Under the pieces are notes generated by a model that was given only the letters and a program-made list of their open reading frames with translations, was not told the DNA's origin and did no database searches. Both the position numbers and the translations under genes were made by a program. Below are positions 9,075 to 16,745 of a DNA stretch of 64,000 bases, one piece after another (the first letter of the stretch is position 1; every line of letters begins with the position of its first letter). Origin of the DNA: Flammeovirgaceae bacterium UBA6059 (GTDB lineage Bacteria; Bacteroidota; Bacteroidia; Cytophagales; Cyclobacteriaceae); the NCBI GenBank assembly GCA_002435755.1, contig DIYH01000013.1, positions 124,001 through 188,000 of the forward strand, given 5' to 3'.

Positions 9075-10444
9075 TAGTACCCGGGATTTTGTTGTCCCGC
9101 GAGTGCGGGATTGTTTTGAATTTCTCTTAATGGCACAGGCCACCTTTCGTACGCGTCCTTCCAATTGGGTGTATAGGCCCTCATTACGGTAGATGCCCTG
9201 CCCGTACGCACGAGATCATACCATCTCTGACCTTCATAAGCCAACTCATACAGTCGTTCGTTTTCAATGGTCAGCAACATCTGCTCACGTGAAGTGATTC
9301 CCGATAGGGTAGGTGCATTGGCCCTTGTGCGCAACATATTGATATCTGTTTCGGCACTACCCTCACCGACTATGTTGTTTTGTTGTGCTCTGGCTTCTGC
9401 ACGTATGAGATACATCTCACCGAGTCTGAAGACCACTACATTGTTGTTATCTTCATCAGCAGTGCCGTACTTGGCCACAGACCATCCATTGTCATCACCA
9501 ACAAGATTTTCGATATCGAATCTAATGCTCCGCCACCTGTCTCCTGATTGTTCTGTGTTCAATGCGAAGATGGTCTGATTGGATGGTATGATCTCTCTAC
9601 GACCTATAAATAAGTCGTTAAGACCGAAGTTTGCATCTGTACCTGGGTCATCTGCAATAGAATAGCCAAACTCAAGAATGGCCTCATCTGTAAAATCTTC
9701 CTCGACTAACTCAAGGTAGTCATCGACCAGCTCATACTCTTCTGACGCAATCACATTGGTAGCATATCTCTCTGCTTCCGACCAATTCCCCACAAACTGG
9801 TGGTACCTGGCCAAGGCTGCTTCTGTAGACTTCACTCCAACAAAACCTGCATTGACCGGTTCCTCATTGAAGTTAGCTAGCGCAAATTGATAGTCCTCCA
9901 AAATGAAGCTAAGTATTTCGTTAGTTGGCGTTCTTGGCAGGTTGCGATTAACCTCTATGTCCGTGTTGACAACCAGTGGCATATCCCCGAAAGTGGTCAC
10001 TCCTACGAAATAAGCATAACCTCTCCAGAACCTTGCTGTAGCGAGTACATTTTGACTGATATCAGATGGTACCCCAATGATTTCCGGTAAGCGCTCCAAG
10101 ATAAAATTAGCAGAGTAGACTGTGCCATATACTGCTCCCCACAAAGTAGCTGCTGCTGCATTAGCAGAGGTGATTTCCTTAGCTCCCAGCTCCCTGTATT
10201 GGTTAAACGTGCCATTGTGGACAAGCATGTCAGAAGTCATATCCCCAGCAATCACGCCCGGCGCACCCAGCGAGCGCGCTCTTGCATACAAACCTATCTC
10301 TACTGAAGCTACATCTCCGGGTTCGTTGAGCGCAAGGTCATCTATCAATAAGTCTACGGGCTCGGGGTTTAGAAACTCGTCACAAGAACCTACAAGTGTA
10401 ACTAGAAGTATTGCTAAAAGCGATTTGATGTATCCTACCTTCAT
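9074..10444 (-). CDS. SusD/RagB-family surface nutrient-binding lipoprotein
   Basis: A 456-residue SusD homologue with lipobox VGSC (Cys near 21), the N-terminal CDEFLNPEP motif typical of the family, TPR-like helices, and the C-terminal RxGRAxxVMRAYTPNWKDAYERWPVP-type block near residues 415-445 that ends with NNPALAGQQNPGY, a hallmark of SusD ends. SusD lids bind ligand at the surface and close over the SusC barrel. The gene starts two bases after the SusC stop. With a metalloprotease in the same operon the ligand is more likely peptide than glycan (compare RagA/RagB), but that is inference. Confidence 0.95.
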   Translation of the reverse strand: MKVGYIKSLLAILLVTLVGSCDEFLNPEPVDLLIDDLALNEPGDVASVEIGLYARARSLGAPGVIAGDMTSDMLVHNGTFNQYRELGAKEITSANAAAATLWGAVYGTVYSANFILERLPEIIGVPSDISQNVLATARFWRGYAYFVGVTTFGDMPLVVNTDIEVNRNLPRTPTNEILSFILEDYQFALANFNEEPVNAGFVGVKSTEAALARYHQFVGNWSEAERYATNVIASEEYELVDDYLELVEEDFTDEAILEFGYSIADDPGTDANFGLNDLFIGRREIIPSNQTIFALNTEQSGDRWRSIRFDIENLVGDDNGWSVAKYGTADEDNNNVVVFRLGEMYLIRAEARAQQNNIVGEGSAETDINMLRTRANAPTLSGITSREQMLLTIENERLYELAYEGQRWYDLVRTGRASTVMRAYTPNWKDAYERWPVPLREIQNNPALAGQQNPGY

Positions 10445-10445
10445 C

Positions 10446-13400
10446 CTAAAACTTCACATTTAGTCCGACCATAATTGTACGCACTTGCGGTAGCGTGAAG
10501 AAGTCTATACCCTGTGCTGTTGTAGAGCCATCGAGTGTACTAACTTCCGGGTCACCGCCAGTATAGCTCGTCAGTGTCCAGAGGTTGGTGCCTGAAGCAT
10601 ACACCCTGGCACCCCGTAGTTTGAATTTTGATAGGTACCTACTCGGAATATTGTAGCCAATGGACAGGTTCTTTAGTCGCAAGAAACTGGCATCCTCAAT
10701 GAAACGTGAGCTATGCCAATTGTTTCTTGTATTATCTGCTTCATACCTGGGGACATCAGTAAAATCTCCGGGTTGTCTCCACCTGTCGAGCGCCTTTACA
10801 ACCTGGTTGTAGTTGAGGTCTTCTCCCGCGTTGAGTAACGAGGTGTTGCTGAAGTTGAGCATATCATTGCCATAGGAGAATTGGAAGAATACACTCAGAT
10901 CAAAATTGCGCCACTGTACATTGTTGGTGATACCACCGAAGAAATCCGGCTGAGCATTACCAATGATCTGGGCATCATCTGCGGTAATTTCGCCATTGCC
11001 ATCAGTATCAGTGTACAGCGCATCTCCTGTCGCAGGATCAACTCCGAGAAATTCCAAACCCCAGAAAGTACCCAGAGGTTCTCCAACCCTTACTATGTTG
11101 GTACTGCCAGCACCTGAGGCAGAATAACCTCTGAAAATAGGTAGCGTGTCTGCTAGTGAAACAACTTCATTCACATTTCTTGAAATATTGAAGCTCGTTG
11201 ACCATTTTACTTCATTATCAAGATTTACCGAGGTGATCGCCAGCTCAACTCCTTTGTTGGAGATGTTGCCAATGTTGCCTTGTAGGCTTCCAAAACCAGT
11301 AGTAAAGGGAATAGGCTCGTTGAAGAGTAGATTGTCCGTAAGGTTATCGTAGTAGTCTACACTTGCCTGAAGTCTACCTTCGAAGTAGCTCATATCTAAC
11401 CCGATGTTAAATTCGCGTGTGCGCTCCCACCGAAGATCCGGGTTCTCCAGATTGGACGCTCCGGTACCGGAGGCACCATTGTAAGTAGAAGCAGCAAATG
11501 TTCCCAAGAACTGAAAATCTCCAATACGTTCATTGCCAGTGAAACCATAGCTTGTTCTCAGCTTCAAATCATCAAAAACTCCAAGGCTCTGAATAAACGG
11601 TTCATTAGCCAATCTCCAACCTGCTGAAAAACTAGGGAAGAAACCAAACTGATTGTTTTCTCCAAACCTTGAGGATCCGTCGTATCTACCTGTAAAAGTA
11701 ATGAACAGCTTTTCACGGTAGTCGTATTTAAACTCTGAGAAATAGCTATTGAGGCCGTTTTGAATGAAGAAAGAACTGCCTGCATCTACTATACCCGCCG
11801 AGGTGATGTAGGTGAAATCATCACTAGGGAAGAGGCGCCCCTGCACATTGCTGCTCCTGGAAGTTCTTTGCAAAAATTCAGCTCCAATGAGGGCACTTAC
11901 GTTGTGTGTATTATTGATCCGACGGTTATAAGTCAGGACATTGGTGTTAACGAAAGTAGAGTAGATGCCTGTGCTGTATACACCATATCCTTGCCCACCA
12001 ACTGATTCTAAAAAACCGCCTATTGCAGTAGACGATGGTTCGAATTGATCTTCAGCTACATTATTGTAGTCAATGCTAAACTTGGTTCTGAACTTGAGAT
12101 CATCGTTGAACTGGTAATCGGCGAATATACCTCCAAGTATCTTTAGGGCGGTAGATTCAAAACGCGGCAATACAGCCTGACCGACTGGATTGAAATTAGG
12201 GAAACCGGCGTAGGCTTGTGAGCCAGGGCCTATGATCCTACCAAACTCATCAAAGGGATAATAATAGGGTAGGCTCTTCACAGCTCCTGAGTACACGCCA
12301 TCAAGAAAATTGTCACCTTTGATGCGATCATTTACTGTGCGAGCAATCATCAGGTTGTTACCAAAACTCAGCTGCTCTGAAGCCTTTTGATCTACATTGA
12401 TCGTCACTGCAAACCGCTCAAACTGATTGTTGAGTTGCACACCTTCCTCACGTCGATAAGACAAACTCGTATAGTAACGGGTGGTCTCACTACCACCGTT
12501 GGCTGAAAGCTGATACTGTTCCATGATGCCTTGGCGAAAGATCTCGTCCAGCCAGTCAGTATTGATTTGATCGGTCACTCCCGCGATTAAGCCGGACTCG
12601 TCGGGATCACGCCCAGCATTGACGAGAGCTTCCCGCTGTAGCTCCAGCAGTTGCTCAGAATCAAGCAGTTCGACCTTATTGGTAATGTCAATGATACCCC
12701 GCTGGACATCCATATCGAAACTGGTCTGATTGGCAGCACCTCTTTTAGTGGTAATTAGTACCACTCCGTTGGCTGCCCTCGAACCGTAAATGGCTTTTGC
12801 GCTGGCGTCTTTGAGTACCTGGAAAGATTCAATATCGTTGGGATTAATTGTGCTGAGAGCATTATCATTTTGTCCTCCAAAATCACGCAAACCTAACGCA
12901 CCATCTTCTACAGGTATGCCATCTATGATGAATAAGGGTCTATTTGAAGCAGAAATGGAAGTAGATCCTCTAACGCGAACGGTGATACCACCTCCCGGAG
13001 TACCTGAAGATTGGGTTACTTGAACACCTGCTGCCTTTCCCTGCAAGGCCTGGTCCATACCTGTCAATGCAATCCCCTGGATCTCTTCAGCGTCTATGGA
13101 GGCAATAGCGCCGATGATATCCTTCTTTTTCTGGAAAGAATATCCTGTCACGATCACTTCGTTAAGTTCCGTTGCGTTTTCTTCAAGAGCAATATTGATG
13201 ACGCTTTGCCCCGATACGTTAACTTCCTGGCTTAGGTAGCCAATGTAGCTAAAAACCAGCGTAGCTTCATCGGTTAGGTTGATGCTATACCTTCCGTCCA
13301 TGTCAGTGATTGTACCCTGAGTGGTGCCCTTAATGAAGACATTCACCCCAGGCACGGTTTCACCTTCATTTGCAGTAGTGACCTGACCTGATACTGTACG

Positions 13401-13463
13401 GTCCTGTCCGTGGACTGTACTTAAGGTACTTATCAGAAAAATCAGGAGTAGCAGTTTCCTCAT
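10446..13463 (-). CDS. SusC/RagA-family TonB-dependent outer-membrane transporter
   Basis: A 1005-residue TonB-linked barrel. Signal peptide (1-19), a carboxypeptidase-regulatory-like beta-sandwich (about 22-100, with GVNVFIKGTTQGTITDMDGRYSI), a short TonB-box-like segment near NEVIVTGYSFQKK, a plug domain with the SusC signature region (GVQVTQSSGTPGGG, VLKDASAKAIYGSRAANGV) and a 22-strand barrel ending in an aromatic residue (LNVKF). It imports large ligands across the outer membrane using proton-motive force via TonB-ExbBD. It heads a five-gene operon (SusC, SusD, two lipoproteins, M43 protease) with gaps of two bases or less. The upstream 190 bases hold no regulator gene; a divergent lipoprotein gene starts there. 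Confidence 0.96.
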   Translation of the reverse strand: MRKLLLLIFLISTLSTVHGQDRTVSGQVTTANEGETVPGVNVFIKGTTQGTITDMDGRYSINLTDEATLVFSYIGYLSQEVNVSGQSVINIALEENATELNEVIVTGYSFQKKKDIIGAIASIDAEEIQGIALTGMDQALQGKAAGVQVTQSSGTPGGGITVRVRGSTSISASNRPLFIIDGIPVEDGALGLRDFGGQNDNALSTINPNDIESFQVLKDASAKAIYGSRAANGVVLITTKRGAANQTSFDMDVQRGIIDITNKVELLDSEQLLELQREALVNAGRDPDESGLIAGVTDQINTDWLDEIFRQGIMEQYQLSANGGSETTRYYTSLSYRREEGVQLNNQFERFAVTINVDQKASEQLSFGNNLMIARTVNDRIKGDNFLDGVYSGAVKSLPYYYPFDEFGRIIGPGSQAYAGFPNFNPVGQAVLPRFESTALKILGGIFADYQFNDDLKFRTKFSIDYNNVAEDQFEPSSTAIGGFLESVGGQGYGVYSTGIYSTFVNTNVLTYNRRINNTHNVSALIGAEFLQRTSRSSNVQGRLFPSDDFTYITSAGIVDAGSSFFIQNGLNSYFSEFKYDYREKLFITFTGRYDGSSRFGENNQFGFFPSFSAGWRLANEPFIQSLGVFDDLKLRTSYGFTGNERIGDFQFLGTFAASTYNGASGTGASNLENPDLRWERTREFNIGLDMSYFEGRLQASVDYYDNLTDNLLFNEPIPFTTGFGSLQGNIGNISNKGVELAITSVNLDNEVKWSTSFNISRNVNEVVSLADTLPIFRGYSASGAGSTNIVRVGEPLGTFWGLEFLGVDPATGDALYTDTDGNGEITADDAQIIGNAQPDFFGGITNNVQWRNFDLSVFFQFSYGNDMLNFSNTSLLNAGEDLNYNQVVKALDRWRQPGDFTDVPRYEADNTRNNWHSSRFIEDASFLRLKNLSIGYNIPSRYLSKFKLRGARVYASGTNLWTLTSYTGGDPEVSTLDGSTTAQGIDFFTLPQVRTIMVGLNVKF

Positions 13464-13595
13464 AAAATAATACTCACAGTGTTGCCAATTGGCATCATTT
13501 TAAATCCAAGCGATGACAAAAATGTTCAGCTTTTTAAGGAAACTTCGTCTTTGATGTGCCCCCACGGACTAACAACCTTTAATTGATGAATCCCT

Positions 13596-13603
13596 TACCT
13601 TTG
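13596..13603 (+). promoter_or_regulatory. Bacteroidota -7 promoter box TACCTTTG
   Basis: An exact TAnnTTTG box 50 bases before the CHRD-repeat lipoprotein gene, with a T-rich TTTAATTG stretch about 20 bases upstream that could serve as the -33 element. Position and match make this a good promoter candidate. Confidence 0.6.
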
Positions 13604-13652
13604 CTAATTTAGAATTTCAGCCGAGTAAGCTTATCACTCAAATTGTTTTTTT

Positions 13653-16064
13653 ATGCATTTTGGAATATACAATTATCCCGATAGTCATTTGATTGTCATT
13701 TTACTGGCAGTTGTACTTACTTCCATTTCGGTTAGTTGTGGCGATGATGATGGAACGGTTGATCCAGAAGGTCCAGAGTTGACGGGAGTGAGTGAGTCAT
13801 ATACCATGTTTCCTTTGGGGGCAGATGGTAAGTCAGGAACATTAAGGTTCGAAGAGACAACCAGAGGTAGCACTCTAGTAACGATATCACTTTCAGGAAC
13901 ATCGGCCGGTGACAGCCATCCGGCACATATTCATACAGGCACAGCTGTAGAAGGTGGTCCTATCGTAATCAATCTTGAGCCCGTCGATGGAGCAAGTGGT
14001 GAAAGTGTAACAGAAGTTGCAGAAAATGTTGATGGCGCTGCGGTGACCTACAATCAATTGGTCAATCTGTTTGACGGACATGTCAATGTCCATCTGAGTG
14101 GAACTCAGCTAGATGTATTGATTGCGCAAACAGATATCGGTGCAAATGTACTGACGGGTACTATTAAGACCTATTCAATACTGGCCCCTAACACCACCAA
14201 TAGTGTTGGAGATATTACTTTGGCACAGCGGCTAAATGGTCAGACGCTCATCACACTAGAGCTGAGCGGAGACCTTAGCAATGGTAGCTTCACTGCCACA
14301 ATAGATCAGAACTCAGCCGCCGAAGATGGAGAAATAATTGTGACGCTCAATGATATTGTTGACGGAATTAGCCATACAAACGTGGCTAGCCTTGATGACG
14401 GTAGTGATATAGAATACAACCAGCTGGTCAGTCTGAATGGCCATGTTACTATCAAGAACAGCGGTGATGCATTTGTTGGCTTGGGAGATATAGGAGGCAA
14501 TGAATTGACTGGTGAGTCAATCAGTTATGAGCTCCTGCCTGGTCCCGGAGAAAACATCACCGGCGAAGTACTTTTTGTACAACGACAGAACGGTAGTAGC
14601 CTCGTACAGGTGACAGCCAGTGATCTCAACAGTTCTTCTACTTACCATCTTGACTTGATGAGTGAAACAGCCGCAGAGGTGGGGCAGGTAGTTGTTGCCT
14701 TAAACGATCTTGATGGTGAACTCGCAACTGTACAATCCACAGTTCGCACAACCGACTCTGGTGATCGGCTGGATTTTTCTGATCTGTTGACTTTTGATGG
14801 CCATATAAGCCTTTTGTCAGGTCAAGGTGAACGTCTGGCGGCAGCTGACATAGGTAATAACGAGTTGACCGGAGAATCCCAGCAAGCCATAGTAGATGAA
14901 AACGATGGGTCGGGTATTACTGGATTAGTCACTTTCTTTAAGCGTAAAAGTGGCTTTAGTTTGGTTTCCGTAGAAGTACAGGGTACTGACGTTGGCGCTT
15001 CTCATCCCATCCATATTCATAACAACTCTGCAGTAGAGCAGGGTCCTATTGCGGTAGATCTGACCTATGTTAATGGCGAACTCGGCTTCAGTGAAACAAC
15101 CGTAACCCAGACTAACGCAGGGGATATTCTTGTCTATGATGAGCTCATCGACTATGATGGTTATGTCGCAATTCATGAGAGTGATGAAAACATTGCCAAC
15201 ATCATCTCATTAAGTGACATAGGCCAAAATACACTCACGGGCAGAACAAAGTCTTATTCGTTGGATGCTATTAATGACTCTGGAGTCAGTGCAGTTATCA
15301 ATTTTCGCGAGCGAAAGAACCTTACCACCCTGGTTGAGATTTCAGTTGATGGTGCCTCGGAAAATGTTTCTTATCCCTTCAATATCCATAGTGAAAATGC
15401 TATTGATGGAGGACCTGTGGCCATTACCCTTGCTGAGGTGGATGGATCAGTCGGTGTTGGATTTAGCAATGTGAGGGAAACCAATGGCGCCCAAGCCATT
15501 ACTTATGATGAAATCCTTAATTCTGAATTTCATGTCAACGTCTATGAGGGATCTACCCAATTAGTGAATCTCCGAGCTCAGGGAGATATTGGCAGCAATG
15601 AGCTCACTGGCAACTTGGTTTCTTACACTCTTGCAGAACAAAATGACAGTGGTATTACAGGTCAGGTGACGTTTATGGAGCGTTTGAGTGGGTTTACTAT
15701 CGTAAAAATGGAGTTAATTGGTAGTAGTATTTCTAATATTCATCCTAATCACATTCACATCAACAGCTTTGAAACCGGAGGGGGTGTAATAGTTACGTTT
15801 ACCAACATTGTAGGCTCACCGGGTGTAGTTAACAACCATATCGACGCATTGGATGACGGCAGCCCCCTTACTTATGAGGAGATCGCTGTGATGGATGCTC
15901 ATGTCATAGCTCATGTTTCTCCAGGCGATTTGACTTATGTTGCTGCCGGAAACATTGGGGTGAATGGTACGCCGACTAATGGACGAAAGCTATCCTACAA
16001 GTCTCAAAAAACTCAAATACCCCAAAAACTGGACTATGCGGTTACCCAGTGCGTTGAGCAATAG
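13653..16064 (+). CDS. Lipoprotein with six tandem CHRD-like repeats
   Basis: An 803-residue lipoprotein: signal peptide with lipobox SVSC (Cys near 29), acidic linker GDDDGTVDPEGP, then six repeats of about 120 residues starting near residues 42, 166, 284, 404, 527 and 650. Each opens with (E/V/T)LTG and closes with DIGxN, and contains a YxxL/DGxVxxH block. Repeats 1, 4 and 6 carry the CHRD motif HPxHIH (near residues 89, 450 and 695); in repeats 2, 3 and 5 the histidines are partly or wholly replaced. CHRD domains resemble the fold and HxH metal motif of Cu/Zn superoxide dismutase and chordin modules; metal binding is plausible but unproven. Ends in a basic 30-residue tail. Single-gene unit with its own promoter. 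Confidence 0.85.
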   Translation: MHFGIYNYPDSHLIVILLAVVLTSISVSCGDDDGTVDPEGPELTGVSESYTMFPLGADGKSGTLRFEETTRGSTLVTISLSGTSAGDSHPAHIHTGTAVEGGPIVINLEPVDGASGESVTEVAENVDGAAVTYNQLVNLFDGHVNVHLSGTQLDVLIAQTDIGANVLTGTIKTYSILAPNTTNSVGDITLAQRLNGQTLITLELSGDLSNGSFTATIDQNSAAEDGEIIVTLNDIVDGISHTNVASLDDGSDIEYNQLVSLNGHVTIKNSGDAFVGLGDIGGNELTGESISYELLPGPGENITGEVLFVQRQNGSSLVQVTASDLNSSSTYHLDLMSETAAEVGQVVVALNDLDGELATVQSTVRTTDSGDRLDFSDLLTFDGHISLLSGQGERLAAADIGNNELTGESQQAIVDENDGSGITGLVTFFKRKSGFSLVSVEVQGTDVGASHPIHIHNNSAVEQGPIAVDLTYVNGELGFSETTVTQTNAGDILVYDELIDYDGYVAIHESDENIANIISLSDIGQNTLTGRTKSYSLDAINDSGVSAVINFRERKNLTTLVEISVDGASENVSYPFNIHSENAIDGGPVAITLAEVDGSVGVGFSNVRETNGAQAITYDEILNSEFHVNVYEGSTQLVNLRAQGDIGSNELTGNLVSYTLAEQNDSGITGQVTFMERLSGFTIVKMELIGSSISNIHPNHIHINSFETGGGVIVTFTNIVGSPGVVNNHIDALDDGSPLTYEEIAVMDAHVIAHVSPGDLTYVAAGNIGVNGTPTNGRKLSYKSQKTQIPQKLDYAVTQCVEQ

Positions 16065-16091
16065 GTTGCAAGGCGCATTCAATAAGCGAGG

Positions 16092-16745
16092 TTAATTAGC
16101 TATCAGCTTGTGCTCAATGGCATAGATAATTAGCCCAGCCAGTGTTTTACTTTTGGTTTTCTTCATCATATGCTGCTTGTGCGCACCGACGGTTTTCTGA
16201 CTTATAAATAGTGTCTCTGCAATTTCAGCATTGTTTTTTTCCTCCAGGATAAGTCTCAATACCTCCATCTCCCTCTTGCTCAGAGGAGGGGTATCTACTT
16301 GCTTTTGACTGCTGCCCTTTGAAGCGATATCATCTACCATAATATCAAAGACCTCCTTGCCATAGTATTTCTTACCTGCGCACACATCGTTGATTGCTTT
16401 AATGATCTCTCTTTTAGAACAGTTCTTAAGGACATAACCTTTTGCCCCCAAAGTCAGCATCTTACGAATATTGGAGGTTTCATTGACCATGGTCAAGACG
16501 ATTACGTTCTGATCAGGGTACAAGTCATGGACTCTGGTCATGAGTTCAATACCATTCATTTGAGGCATAACAATATCCGTTATCACCACGTCGAAAGATG
16601 AATTTTCCATTAAAGAAAGCGCCTCTATACCGTTGGAAGCCTCACCAGTCACCACTATTTCCGAATTACCTTCGAAATACATTTTGATCGCATCCCGAAT
16701 GATGGGATGATCATCTACGAGTAAAATTGAAACAACATTTTTCAT
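16092..16745 (-). CDS. NarL/LuxR-type response regulator
   Basis: A 217-residue two-domain regulator. Receiver domain 1-125 with acidic pair D11-D12, phospho-acceptor D57 (ITDIVMPQMNG), T/S in LTM and K near 106 (KGYVLKN). C-terminal LuxR-type HTH (about 150-215) with LSKREMEVLRLILEEKNNAEIA and a recognition helix around SQKTVGAHKQHMM. Its ATG overlaps the end of the kinase gene by four bases (ATGA), so the two are one translationally coupled two-component system. Targets unknown; the neighbouring divergent CHRD lipoprotein or symporter are candidates by position only. Confidence 0.95.
   Translation of the reverse strand: MKNVVSILLVDDHPIIRDAIKMYFEGNSEIVVTGEASNGIEALSLMENSSFDVVITDIVMPQMNGIELMTRVHDLYPDQNVIVLTMVNETSNIRKMLTLGAKGYVLKNCSKREIIKAINDVCAGKKYYGKEVFDIMVDDIASKGSSQKQVDTPPLSKREMEVLRLILEEKNNAEIAETLFISQKTVGAHKQHMMKKTKSKTLAGLIIYAIEHKLIAN

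Noticed and set aside
9075..9164. N-terminal extension of the Calx-beta-like lipoprotein
   Set aside because: The 30 extra residues are basic and lie in the SusD coding region; the true signal peptide starts at the ATG overlapping the SusD stop.
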